Assembly: GCA_025201375.1 (NCBI GenBank)
Contig: JAIWZP010000090.1
Span: 18,854-82,853 of the forward strand
Reading direction: 5' to 3'
Length of the DNA: 64,000 bases
DNA from: Gongronella butleri
Lineage: Eukaryota > Mucoromycota > Mucoromycetes > Mucorales > Cunninghamellaceae
Part shown: in pieces, positions 53,201 through 64,000 of the stretch
Layout: every line of letters begins with the position of its first letter
How positions within the stretch are numbered: the stretch's first letter is position 1
Position numbers and translations under genes: made by a program
Notes under the pieces: generated by a model
The model's input: the letters and a program-made list of their open reading frames with translations, nothing else
Database searches by the model: none
Told to the model about the DNA's origin: nothing

Positions 53201-54803
53201 ATGGGCAACTGCACCAGCTCAGGGCGCCAAGGCGACCAGCACCCCATGTCTACGACGAGCCGGTTGATAGACAGACAAATTAAAGCGGACGAAAAGCGAC
53301 TAAAATCCGAGGTCAAGCTGCTGCTGCTTGGTAGGGCGCCCATTTTGCGCTTTTTTTTTCCTTTTTCATGCGAACCTTTTTTTTTTTTTGATAGGCGCTG
53401 GCGAGTCAGGCAAGTCAACAGTGCTCAAACAAATGCGATTGATCCATACAAACGGCTTCAATGCTTCCGAGCGCGAGAATTTTCGGCAAGTCATCTTCAA
53501 CAACATCACAAGCACGCTTGTCAGCATCTTTGAGGCCATGGAGGGGCTCGAAATCATGTTTGACAATCCAGAGCTACAGGTAAATTATCTTGAAAACACC
53601 AGTAGGAGCCCACGACAGGGACCAAATTGGCCGATTTATCGCTGATTTAATCGTTTTGTAGAAATTCATACCCATGTTCAGCGACCCGCCGGCCATTGAA
53701 GCCAACCAGCCGTATCCTGCCGACTTTATTGAGCCCGTGAAGCTGCTATGGAACGATCCCGGCGTCCAGGCGACATGCAGACAGGGGAACACCTTTGCGC
53801 TGCACGACAACATTAACTAGTAAGGACAAATCATACGAGCAATTGATTTGATCGAGCTTGTCGCTGATTGTTTAAAAAGTTACATGGCGAGCCTGGACCG
53901 ACTTTGGGACAATGAATATATACCGACCGATCAGGATATTGTGCGATGCCGCGCAAAGACGACAGGCATCGTCGAGACCATATTTCACCTTGGACCATTG
54001 ACATACAGGATGTTTGACGTTGGAGGGCAGCGATCAGAGCGCAAAAAATGGTAAACACGCGACTTGGGGGCCGCATTGGAGCAAGCAAACCCATCTGAAA
54101 CCATCTTTTAGGATCCATTGCTTTGAAAATGTCACGGCAATTCTCTTTGTGGTCGCGATTAGCGGGTATGATCAGGCCCTGGTGGAAGACCGAGACTCGG
54201 TAAGTGCTTTATCCGCGATTGCCAATGGCGACATGAGCTCATTGTCCGCCGGGCACCCATTTTTTCTTTTTTTCTGAGTAGAATCAAGTATGGACCCTGA
54301 TCAGCGGCATTCTTCGGAGCATGCACGTGTGCTGACGCGCGTTTCTCACATTTTTTTTTTCATGTAGATGCACGAGGCATTGATGCTCTTTGATACCATT
54401 TGCAATTCCCCATGGTTTGTCAACACATCCATGATCCTATTTCTGAACAAGATTGACATTTTGAAGGAAAAAATCAATGTGTCACCTGTATCACGATGGT
54501 TCCCGGATTATAAAGGTATGGCCCATGGCCGACAATGGCTCAATTGGGCGGAAAATGTGGATCGTCAAGCCTCATGGAGCTCACGGGCGGGCTTTTTTTT
54601 TTCTCAATTGTACAGGCGACGATCACGATTTTGAGCAAACACGCGCGTATTTCAAAAAGCGATTCCAGCGATTGAACCAAAACACAGATAAGCGCGTCTA
54701 CATCCACTTCACGGATGCGACAGACACGCAATTGCTGAAGCACGTCATGCTTGCTGTCACCGACATCATCCTAAACGAGAATTTGAACACATTAATGCTG
54801 TAG
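53201..54803 (+). CDS. Heterotrimeric G-protein alpha subunit 2
   Basis: Eight exons: 53201-53330, 53395-53579, 53662-53819, 53880-54050, 54112-54199, 54282-54287, 54368-54515, 54616-54803, 357 aa. MGNCTSSG gives myristoylation Gly2 and palmitoylation Cys4. P-loop GAGESGKS (44-51), R182 in [13 protein letters not shown] (204-208), NKID (273-276) and TDAT near the end are intact. The 6-nt exon 6 encodes Asn-Gln and is needed to give the conserved DSNQMHEAL block; without it the family's N-x-M motif is missing. The C-terminus NTLML, the receptor-contact end, differs from the DVGLL of G-alpha 1, suggesting different receptors. Confidence 0.93.
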
Positions 54804-55370
54804 ACACCCAAACACCTTTTTTTTTTCGCACCCACGCCCATGCCTTGAACTCTCCACCTCATCATCCCCCAACATCTGTTCTTGCATCTTGTCCACATCA
54901 ATAAATTTTGTGTCATACCTTAGCTTTTTCATTGGCAGCACGCGCGCTGGCGATGATGGTGCCACATCAATGCCGGATTTCCACGCGTACGAAAAAAAAA
55001 AATAACAATCTGCGGAATCTTTCATGATCATGGCACTAAACAGTTGCCATTTTCGGCTAGCTTGTGCCGTGGAACAGCGCCACGCGGCTCTCAGCAATGT
55101 ATCATATTTGGTCTGGCGCGATCGCGTCTGAGCAGCTACCGAGCTTCTCGAACGCTCATCCACATAGCACGCGACATGCAATGCTTCGCGTTCGAGTTGC
55201 ATGGCGAGCACAATGACACAACGGACATGCAAATTGGCAAAAAGATCAAAGAAAGAACGCAAGACGGGTGCCACACGGAGAATTGGCCGTTGTGTCACAA
55301 GCACACTGTGGTCTTTAGAGACCAAAAAAAAATGTGTACATGCTAATTTTTTATCTATGATTTGCCAAGA
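54804..55370. other. Convergent 3' flanks of G-alpha 2 and the esterase
   Basis: AATAAA on the plus strand at 54900 serves G-alpha 2. The open frame on the minus strand at 54792-55325 is a shadow with no recognisable protein. Confidence 0.4.
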
Positions 55371-56774
55371 TCAGGCGATGGAAATGTTGGAGAATTGCCG
55401 AGCTGCACCCAAAGGTACGCCCCACATCTTGGAAATGAGGTTGCAATGCGGGTTTTGCCCATAGCCATAGTGGACTTGGAACTGATTTCCAGGCAAACTT
55501 GCGCGAATTTCATTGTATGCCTTGCTTGTTAGCATCAATTCCACACTGCAGCCGTCAGCACCGATGCGCGCTGAATATATCATGTCGACAATGGTGGAGG
55601 GACCAACAAAATTGCCATCGGGCGCAACGATCGTGTGACGATGAATGGAAAAGCCGTGCACGTCTTCTGATCCGTCCGTTGTGACGATTTCAAAGCCAAT
55701 GGGGATCTTGAGCAAGTGATGCATGTATTGGTAGCCTTCGCGGACAAGGCGATCGACCAGCATCACCTTATGATCCTGCGGATAGAATATGCCCACGCCA
55801 ATATCTTGGTATACACCACATTCTTTTTTTGTCGCATTCACTTGTTGTCGACTTCGCAATATGGAGGCTGCACCAAGGGCCATCCAACAACCAATGTCGG
55901 CCAAGCCGCGCGCAGATACATGGATGAAATCGTCCAGTGGGCAAGTGATGGTGGGCACAACCGCGTGACGTTGATCTTCGGCAAACATGGCCTGTGTTTT
56001 TCGGATAGCATGCCAGCCTTCGTCGAGCGCGTGTTTTGCAGTCGCGTCGTACGTTGTTGCAATGGTGCGGCTAATCTGAGCACTAACAACCAAAGGCAGA
56101 TTGAAATCGCGCTCCATCGCCTTCAGCAGCTTATCCATCTTTGTACGATACGTGGGGTCGATGGTATCCGTGCCATTGGGTGTGTCAGATTCACCTTGAT
56201 ACCATAGCACGCCCTTGATCCTGCCGCCAGCAAGCCACACCTTGTTCACCATGGCGCCATAGAGCGAATTGTCCTTGTCATGCGAGGGGAGCCATTGATC
56301 GATGGACGTGCCACCGTGCGCGCACGCAATCACGCCCACAGGCATACCCGTCTCGCGCTTGTACACGTGCGCAAACGCAGGTACAAGCGAGTACCCGCGA
56401 ATGTTGGCCAATCCAGGGTCGCGCACCGTCGGATCAGGCAGCTGACGATGCACGGCGCGTGGCGACTCGGCCAGCCGGTGAATTGGCTCGTCACTCGGCA
56501 CCACCGTCCATACCTCGCGCGAAACAAACGCGTGCACAGGCTCAGGATATTTTTTGCATATCGCGTCGTCAAAATAGCCATACCCGCGCATATTGCTTTG
56601 ACCAGCAAGCACCCACACGTCCCCGACATAAACGTCGTGCGCGTTATCGATTTTGTAAGGACCACCGACACCAAGTATACGCGTTTTGCCATTTTTCAAC
56701 AAAGCTGTTGCCGTGTTCGTCGCGACATCTCGCTGCAGCACTTGGAATGAGCGCACATTACTGTAGAGCTCCAT
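55371..56774 (-). CDS. Sialate O-acetylesterase-like hydrolase (SASA domain)
   Basis: Single exon, 467 aa from the ATG at 56774. The longer open frame begins with TTG right after a stop, so it is not used. VWVLAGQSNMRGYG carries the nucleophile Ser60 of the SGNH/SASA fold. GVIACAHGGTSIDQW and GVLWYQGESD are the two other conserved blocks. VLQRD near the N-terminus matches the usual start of these enzymes. They remove O-acetyl groups from sugars such as sialic acids or plant-type polysaccharides. No signal peptide is visible, unless it lies on an unseen upstream exon, so location is uncertain. Convergent with G-alpha 2. Confidence 0.85.
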   Translation of the reverse strand: MELYSNVRSFQVLQRDVATNTATALLKNGKTRILGVGGPYKIDNAHDVYVGDVWVLAGQSNMRGYGYFDDAICKKYPEPVHAFVSREVWTVVPSDEPIHRLAESPRAVHRQLPDPTVRDPGLANIRGYSLVPAFAHVYKRETGMPVGVIACAHGGTSIDQWLPSHDKDNSLYGAMVNKVWLAGGRIKGVLWYQGESDTPNGTDTIDPTYRTKMDKLLKAMERDFNLPLVVSAQISRTIATTYDATAKHALDEGWHAIRKTQAMFAEDQRHAVVPTITCPLDDFIHVSARGLADIGCWMALGAASILRSRQQVNATKKECGVYQDIGVGIFYPQDHKVMLVDRLVREGYQYMHHLLKIPIGFEIVTTDGSEDVHGFSIHRHTIVAPDGNFVGPSTIVDMIYSARIGADGCSVELMLTSKAYNEIRASLPGNQFQVHYGYGQNPHCNLISKMWGVPLGAARQFSNISIA

Positions 56775-57254
56775 GGACGTTGTTAATACAAAAAATAGAG
56801 GCGAGAAAAGAGTAATTGTCAATCAAAAATGACATTGTTTCCTACCCCGATGCTCGAATTTCCAAAATAGGATGGTCTCCCTCTCGAGATCACTCCCAGC
56901 TGCTGCCCACGGCGGCCATTGAATACCCTGAGAGTGATATCGTTTCTGGCAAGGATTTGGGTCCTTGGTCAATTTGCCGCAAAACACGCTTTCTTCTGCT
57001 TTGCATATTTCGATGCCGACGAAATAATGTCGCCAAACTGCTCAAATATCTTGTCATGATCATGTGCGTCCATTGGTGCTTCAAGACCGATCATCGTAAT
57101 GGCTTGATGATGGCTGATGCAGCCACAACACGAGTCGCATTATCGATTTTCAGTCACATCTTGTCCCTGGGCAAGCATTGGGACTCCGTGTGCTGGGGTA
57201 ATGCTTTCAATGTTTATGAAGGACAGCTGTTTCAAATTTGACAATAATCGGAAC
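56775..57254. other. Region between the esterase and the MULE
   Basis: An open frame at 56816-57241 (+) lacks an ATG and is unrecognised. Upstream sequence of the esterase with no clear TATA box. Confidence 0.35.
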
Positions 57255-59992
57255 GTGGTTGCTGGCGCTCCCCCCATTTTTTCTCGACGCGTTACTTCTT
57301 TTTCTTTTTTCTCGACGCGTCACTTTTTTTTTCTTCGCTTCCCCCTTTTTTTCTCACGTTTTTCTCGCTCTTATTCCTTTCCCTTTTTTTGTGCCTTTCG
57401 TTTTCGTTCTTCAATATGGATCTTACAGATCTCGACAGCGACTCTAGTTTGGAAGAGATCGACTTGACCGTTGAAGTTTCGAGTCAAAATTTAAGCGACA
57501 GCGACTCCAGCTCGTCCCTGATCGACTTGACGACACTCACATGGAACCGCCAAGCCGCTTTTGTTGACCTGGACACGACTAGTGTCGAAAAGCATGGTAG
57601 CTATGAGCAAAATCGATGGGTTGAGGTTCAGAAAGGGCTCTGGGAGAACGCGTCTGGTAAAAAAAATAACACGAAAATAGCGTGATCATATTGACTCTCT
57701 TTTATAGATCGACCTCGCCAAGGAGCAACATTTATGACAATGGATGCCTGCCGTGAAGCTATCCAACGACATGGACAGGTTATTAATACATCCATGGTCA
57801 CGGCAAAAAGTGAACGCTCGCGTGGCCGGCTCACAATGACTTGCATGCACGGTGGTGGTTATCGCAATCGACGCGCGAATAAGCCGACTGACGAAGAAAC
57901 CGCGAAGCGCGACTGCCCTTGCTTCTACACGTTCATTACACCTAGAGGCTCAAATACGTTGGAGTTGAAGGCGTTGAGCAACACGCACAATCATCGTCCG
58001 GCTGAGTCAATCAGCACTTATAAGCAACACCGCAAGTACACTAAGGATGAGCACAAAGTAATTGACAGCATTATCAAAACCAATCAGATAAGTGATTCTG
58101 CTGCGGCCGAGGCAATCAACAAGCTGTTCAAGGACAGGTGCGTACTCCCGAGAGATGTTGCCAACATGCGTCGCAGATTCGAGGGTCTGCATGGCAATGG
58201 CAACGATGACATGCGCGATTTTGTACAAAGCATTGAGGAAAATGGGTACGATGTGCACTACACGACCAATGGGCACGGCAACATATCAGCGTTTTTCTTT
58301 ACCCATCAGGACTGCATCAGTCGAGCTCGCAGAATGAACGAGGTGCTCATCATGGACGCGACCTATAAGAATAAAAAGCATCGTCTCCCTCTTGTCAATA
58401 TAGTCTCGGTGTACAACATAAACCGATCTGACCGGCGCACGCTTGCGACTTTTGGCGTGGCTGGGTGCTGGGTGTCGAAGGAGGTCACGGCGTCGTATGA
58501 ATGGGTGTCGAAACAACTTGTTCAAGTTGTTTATGGATCAAACTCTGGACTTTTGCTCATTGTCACAGACAATGATGCTGCACTTTCAAGCGCCATCAAG
58601 AAACCCATGCCTAATGCCACCCACCATCTTTGCCAGCAACATATTTTGCGAAATTTCAAGACAAGAATGGAGAACAAATGGAAGCCGAGCCCTAAGCAAT
58701 GGCTAAAGCAGCCATTGATCAGATGTTTTATTCGTATACTGAGATTCAATTCCGCGACGCGCTCGCTGATTTCCATTCAGCCATCTCTACATCATCTCAT
58801 CAAAAGGAGTTTGAGAACTACATGACTGGGTAAGCCATCCATTTTTTCGTTTTATCCGTTTTATCAACATTTCTTCTCATTTTTTTTATTGAAGCGTGCT
58901 TGCAAACAAGGAAAAATGGGTCGGGGCATGGGTGAATCAACGTGCGCACTTTGGAGCAACGTCATCGAGTCGTGTCGAAGGCTTTCATGGCAATATCAAG
59001 CAAATTTCCCTCACGCGATCCAATCTTAATCTAAAAGTGGCTTTCGAGCATGGAGACCGCTGGTATAGGGGCCAGGTAAGAAGATTGTTGTAATTGAGCC
59101 TATGATGGAGGGATGATCTCAATCTGTGTCTCAATCTGTGTCTTACGCGGAAGAATTCAAGCGTTGCCGGGATTCTGAATATTTTAGATATTCCACTAAG
59201 CTTCTGGGCTCTTATGCTGCAAGAATCATGAAGCCACTGCAAGGCAAGGTGGAGCGATTTGCCTACAATATGATTCTGGAGGAATTGAACGAAATCCCAA
59301 AGACCGATCGTAACTCAAAATGCCTTTGCCCAGCACGACTGAACTACAATCTTCCATGCAGGCACACAATTCACGACGATGGGTACACGCCGATTGACAT
59401 TGCTACAATCGATCCACGTTGGTTGATCTATGATCCAGCACAGGGAAACTCAGGTAAGATCCCATAAAAAATTATACATTTTGCTAATTTTATACGCATA
59501 GCCCTCCATTCGACCCAGGTCACGCAGCCTGTCATTTGCGCGCCTCCTTCCCCGTCTGTTGCACCTGACGACGACGTGATCAAGATCGAAACGCCACGAG
59601 CAACGCGGTCCACCTCTCAACCTTCCTCCCAGCCTTCCTCTCAACCTTCCTCTCAACCTTCCTCTCAACCTTTCTCCTCTCAGCCTTCCTCCCAGTCTAC
59701 CTCGCGTCCTTCCATGCCTTTAGACGCCAAAAAACCAACCTTGATTAGAAATGATCTGAATCGCGTCAAATCCGAAGCAAATGACGCCCGCAAATGATAT
59801 ATTTAACCCTTTTTTTTTTAAAAAATAAAAGCGCTGGTAAGTCGTCTTTCTTATTTGCAGTACCAAAAATAATACGAGGGAAAGGAAATGAAAATAGCCA
59901 GCAGAGAGAGAGAGAGAAAAAAAAAAAAGGACGCGAAGAAAAAAAAAGAAAGTGAGACGACGAGAAAAAATGGGGGGAGCGCCAGCAACCAC
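57255..59992 (+). mobile_element. Mutator-like (MULE) transposon, 2738 bp
   Basis: Perfect 32-bp terminal inverted repeats at 57255-57286 and 59961-59992 (gtggttgctggcgctccccc...). They continue imperfectly for about 120 bp of T/C-rich sequence (ttcttcgc..., catttcctttccc). A MULE transposase gene fills the interior. The 10 bp on either side (taatcggaac and tgctaggcgg) do not match, so no target duplication is visible. Confidence 0.88.
57416..59797 (+). pseudogene. MULE transposase gene, apparently frameshifted
   Basis: Exons: 57416-57656, 57708-58829, 58895-59075, 59162-59453, 59502-59797. An acidic N-terminus is followed by a FAR1/FLYWCH-like zinc-binding region (MTCMHGG, DCPCFYTFITPRG, SNTHNH). 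The MULE catalytic core has DATYK at the first Asp and IVTDNDAAL at the second, with CQQHILRNFKTRM after it. SSSRVEGFHG and a SWIM finger (CLC-x9-CRH) follow in exon 4. Within exon 2, near 58693-58705, the frame must change from KPSPKQW to MAKAAIDQMFYSY. No GT-AG intron fits there, so a 1-base indel (or a sequencing error) breaks the gene. The tail has (CAACCTTCCTCT)n encoding SQPS repeats. Confidence 0.85.
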
Positions 59993-60803
59993 TGCTAGGC
60001 GGACTTTCATCCGAAGCCCAATTAGGAAATGGGGTGCCCCTAGCAAAGCCCAAAAATAAAAGGAAAAAAAGGAGAAAGGTGGACGTGGCCGGCCGTCAAC
60101 GAACTCGCTGCCATTTTTCCCTCCGCAAACCCGCCAAACCAATTCTGTTGGATTTCAGAAAAATGATTTCCACTCAAAATAATCAACGCAGCGCCACAAT
60201 GCTTGACCAATTGGTAGATTTGGCTCCTCTCTTTCTGGGAAAATTTAAAAAACTGCAAGCCAATCAGACAATCAGACTGTTAGTTCAAAATACTTTGGCC
60301 GGTGCGCCTTGTGGACGATTGAATTAGGATTTCAACCAATCCCAGCATGTATCAGGAGAAAACAGATACTGTATCAATCAAACTGTTGTCCAGAAGACTA
60401 CGATTTCTCACGCACGGTTATCATTCGGCGTCTTTTCATGCTGATGGAAGTCTTATGTATTGAATCGATCATGGCGACAACCTTGACTGTGCATATTCTG
60501 ACCCGCAGGAGCAACCTACCTTGATCAAAAATGTACTCCGAATTCATCGTTATCAGTGTTAAGCTTGAATTTTACAGCGAGAAGGTAACGTTTCATGCTC
60601 ATCAACCGAAAAGAGCCGACGTAAATTACACGCGCTGGCCCTGGACGCCAACGATTGGCACAGTAACCGATTAAGTTTATGATCTATGTCTCTCAATTAC
60701 GTTAAACTTCGAGCATATCAGGATTATCTGCAGCATCGCTACATGACAGATGATCGCCATTCCCCCCCTCCAAAAAAATTAGTCAATTAGCCCAGGACGT
60801 CTC
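59993..60803. other. Gene-free region upstream of the P450 gene
   Basis: A TACTGTA lies at about 60369. No gene recognised. Confidence 0.4.
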
Positions 60804-60810
60804 TATATAA
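60804..60810 (+). promoter_or_regulatory. TATA box of the CYP505 gene
   Basis: TATATAA 58 bp before the ATG at 60868. Confidence 0.5.
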
Positions 60811-60867
60811 ATCGACTACTTTTGCTTTCTTCTCGGTTTTTTTATTTCCCATTTAGAACCAACAGCA

Positions 60868-61814
60868 ATGGCATTGATTGAAAACGATGCAATACCGGGA
60901 CCCGTGCCTTAGTAAGTGAAGCAATTGGGCTCCTATCGGGCACATTACTTAAGTCATTTCCTTTATTCTGCATAGCGTGCTGTTTGGAAATGCCCCTGAT
61001 CTTTTGCCCGACCTTGTGGGTAATATACGCAAGCTTCATGAGAAGCATGGCCCGGTTGTCAAGCTCACGCTGGACGGGAAGGCTTTGATTTCCACTTGGG
61101 ACCCCGACGGCATGCGCCAAGTCTTGGAAGAAAACGACTGCTTCACCAAGAGCACGATTGGCTTGTTCAGCGACCTCGCTCTGCTCAATGGTCGAGGGCT
61201 GATAACTATCGCTACAAGCGATCGTGATTGGAACATTTCGCACAATGTACACGGCTGTTAAAAACAATGAAAAAGGTGCAATGACTCATTTTTTCTTTAT
61301 TTTTTCTCAGCTTATTTTGCCGGCATTAAGCAGCCGCGCGATCAAAACGTATCGCATCAGAATGGGTCTCATGGTCCAGGACCTGCTTGGGATTCTGGAG
61401 ACATATCAGGCATCAGGCGAACTTTTCGACGTGTCAGAATGGATGTCCATGTTTGCTTTGCAGGGTATTGCCGGCGTTGGCTTTGGCTTCAACTTTGGTC
61501 TGCTCAAGGATCGCAGCTCGCTGCACCATCCCTTCCCTGTCGCACTTGCCTACGTGCAGTCCATGCTCACAAAACGAAATTTGTTGCCTTCGTGGCTCAA
61601 GTGGTGGGCAACCAGTACAGGGTTTCGTTTTCACCGCGACCTCACCTTTGTCCGCAAGACCATCGCCGACGCCCTCATCGAGCGCCGCGCATACCCACAC
61701 GGTGACGATGACGACAAAGACCTGCTCGATTTCATGCTGTCCGCCAATACAAAGGAGGGCGAGTACCTCGACGATGAACTCATTCGCGACAATGTCATGG
61801 CTATGATCACCGCT

Positions 61815-61848
<34 letters not shown>

Positions 61849-64000
61849 CGCGCCTCTATTTTTTTTACGCGTCCTGATTGCCTTTTTAGGCCACAATACG
61901 ACAAGTTCACTTCTTTCCTGGGCAATGTTGGAATTGGCGCGCAACCGAAAAATTACCAATAAAGTGGTGCAGGAACTGTTGGATGTGGGCATCCCGCCGG
62001 GCATAATTCCCTCGCCAGAGCAACTGAACCAATGTCATTACTTGGACGCCGTCATCAAGGAGTCGTTGCGCATTCACTCACCTGTCATCAGCATCCCACG
62101 CTACTGCAAAAAAGACTGTGTCATCAAAGTCCAGGGCAACGAGTACGAGATCAAGGCCGGTCAGCACATCCAGATACAGACGAACGCGTTGCACCGCAAC
62201 CCAGACTTTTGGGAAAATCCCGACGTCTTTGACCCTGAGCGCTTCATGAACTCTGAGGTCAATGGCCAGCGTCATCACAATGCATGGATGCCGTTCAATG
62301 ACGGTCCACGCGCTTGTATTGGCAGGTAAAGACAAAAAAAAAAAAAAAAGCAAAGAGAGAGATATTGTGTTTGGTGAGTCAGCGCTTAAATGGGTAACTG
62401 GAATTTTTTTACTAGGTCGTTTGCGATGCAAGAAAGCAAATTGGCACTGGCAATGATGTTTCGCAAGTACCAATTTGTGATGGACAATTCTTCACAGCAT
62501 ATCAATCACACAATTGTTGTCTCTCTCAAACCCGTCAACTTTTACGTGCGCGTTAAGTCTGCGTTACCGGCAGAATGTTCGATGGCGGACGGTCAAGTCC
62601 ACTGCGCGTCGGTGCCTGTTCCCATGGTGATGACCGCCGCACCCGACACATCTGTAAAGTTTCGATTGCCAAAGGCCACCTTTCTGTTCGGCACCCAGGA
62701 CGGTATGTCTGAGGAGTATGCACGCAGGCTGTCCGTCCAGGCCAAGGAGTACTGCATTGACAAGGTCACTGTAGAGGAGCTCGATGATTGGGCAGCCGCC
62801 AAATGCGAAAAAGGAAGCAATGTCAATCCCAGCAAGGCGTCCGCTGACGGTGACATCCAGGTGGCTGAATTGGTAGTCATCATCACCAGGTATACGTATT
62901 AAAAAAAAAAAAAAGAAACGGGCAACCACTGATCTCTATTTTTTTTATAGCACGTACAATGGTTACCCGCCGACCAATGCGCTAGATTTTGACCAATGGA
63001 TCACCAGAAGGATCGCTGACATCGAGAAGACCAAAATCAAGGAGTTTGACGGCTGCATGTATGCCGTATTTGGCTGTGGTAAGTCTAAGGAAAGGGTGCA
63101 CGTCGCGTCTTAACTTTTTTTTAGGCAACAAGCAATGGGCAAGTACGTTCCAAAAATTCTCTAAGAAGGTTGATTCCGGCTTGGAGGTGCTTGGCGCCGA
63201 GCGGCTGCTTCCCCTAGGCGCTGGCGACGCCAGCAAGGACATTGACGGAGGTAAAAGAAAAAAAAATGCCCATGTTTCACTACATAAGAACTATTGAGTC
63301 ATATCAATTTTTTTTTTTTTTAGATTTCGATTTGTGGTCGACTGAGCTTTGGAAGGCGTTGATGCAGCGGTTTGGCCAGGAGACGAGCACTAATACAGCC
63401 AATGAGCCAGTGGCGAACCCTAGCAACGAATTCACGCTGACGTTCATGCCTCAGGTGAGCAACAAGTACGCCGTTGCGCACGCGGCCGAAAACAGACTCC
63501 AGCACAGTATATTTGGCGAGATCAAGGTCAACCGAGAGCTGCAAGTCATCGAGAAGAGCCACCGCAGCACACGCCACATCGAGATCGTGTTCCCGCCCGC
63601 CGAGGACGGAAAGCCCCTGTACGATGCAGGCGACCACCTTGAAGTCACGCCCGTCAATGACTCGCGAATTGTCGAGGAAATCGCGCTTAATCTTGGCCTC
63701 GTGCTCGATGCCGTCTTTGAGATCACCGACCTGCAAATCAGTAGTCTGTCTCCAAAGTCCATGGTAAGGACACTCGAAAATTGAAGACGCGCTCATCCGT
63801 TGTATCTTAATATTTAGGCAGCGAACATCAAGGGTCCATGCACGATCCGCAATGCGTTGACGTACTATGCGGACATCAGCAGCCCGCCGACACGGTACAT
63901 GCTATTTGCGCTGGGCAAACAACTTGCCAAGGTGCGCCCCGATGTCTACGAGTGCCTGCAGGGCGTACTGCAGCCTGGCAAGGGGACTTCTGCGCTCAAG
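60868..64000 (+). CDS. CYP505-type cytochrome P450-reductase fusion, 3' end beyond window
   Basis: Nine exons so far: 60868-60911, 60976-61246, 61311-61815, 61890-62325, 62416-62889, 62951-63078, 63125-63250, 63324-63763, 63818 onward; 869 residues seen of an expected about 1060-1080. P450 domain: GHNTTS in the oxygen-binding helix (274-279), ESLR (331-334), haem loop FNDGPRACIGR with Cys416. A linker leads to a flavodoxin domain (LFGTQDGMSE at 509-518, TYNGYPPTNA, VFGCGNKQWA) and then the FAD-binding reductase domain (GDHLEVTPVN, IKGPCTIRNALTYYADIS). Relatives (P450foxy, BM3) are self-sufficient subterminal fatty-acid hydroxylases. No N-terminal membrane anchor, so soluble. The FMN phosphate loop departs from the usual YGSQTGTAE. 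Confidence 0.93.

Noticed and set aside
54792..55325. 177-codon minus-strand frame between G-alpha 2 and the esterase
   Set aside because: GTG or similar start, no family, overlaps the likely 3' UTRs.
56775..56822. N-terminal extension of the esterase to a TTG at 56822
   Set aside because: Begins directly after an in-frame stop with a non-ATG codon; the ATG at 56774 gives the expected family start.
1..64000. CRISPR arrays, prophage or bacterial operons
   Set aside because: No regularly spaced repeats, no bacterial promoters or gene packing; the gene set and introns are fungal.

Overview
The window looks like nuclear DNA of a filamentous fungus, most likely an early-diverging, Mucoromycota-type lineage (the phylum is an inference). 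The gene set is fungal: septin, Chs7 chitin-synthase chaperone, Tim21, ARPC5, Bro1, Glo3 ArfGAP, two heterotrimeric G-alpha subunits and a CYP505-type P450-reductase fusion. Genes carry several short GT-AG introns. Many of these have an A-run after the donor and a T-run before the acceptor. Intergenic DNA is rich in homopolymers and old repeats. No rRNA, tRNA or CRISPR array was found.

Layout. Positions 1-1123 hold the 3' part of a gene with a PD-(D/E)XK-like motif. Positions 1.1-9.0 kb are a gene-free repeat island. Positions 9.0-32.5 kb are gene-dense: secreted DUF336 protein (+), ARPC5 (-), Tim21 (+), Cdc3/AspB-type septin (-), two small uncertain genes, Glo3 ArfGAP (-), Chs7 (-), G-alpha 1 (-), Bro1 (-), Sac7-type RhoGAP (+) and two tandem GSTs (+). 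Positions 32.5-41.4 kb contain repeats, an F-box gene and a third GST with the same intron pattern. An MFS hexose transporter (-) lies at 41.4-43.2 kb, followed by about 3 kb of gene-free DNA. Positions 46.3-51.1 kb are a second repeat island that shares families with the first and carries an apparently intact Tc1-type transposon. G-alpha 2 (+) is at 53.2-54.8 kb, a sialate-O-acetylesterase-like gene (-) at 55.4-56.8 kb, a complete-looking MULE transposon with perfect 32-bp terminal inverted repeats at 57.3-60.0 kb, and the start of the CYP505 gene runs from 60.9 kb off the right edge.

Functional themes are polarity and the cytoskeleton (septin, ARPC5, RhoGAP, Chs7), vesicle traffic (Glo3, Bro1), G-protein signalling (two G-alphas), xenobiotic or fatty-acid metabolism (GSTs, CYP505) and sugar uptake. 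These are neighbours, not operons.

The most interesting observation is in the repeat islands. Aligned copies of at least three repeat families differ by 5-bp insertions at TA dinucleotides, giving TACAGTA, TACTGTA, TATGATA or TATCATA. This is the form expected of Tc1/mariner excision footprints (duplicated TA plus 3 terminal bases). TACCGTA/TACGGTA motifs, matching the CCG ends of the Tc1 element present here, also occur.
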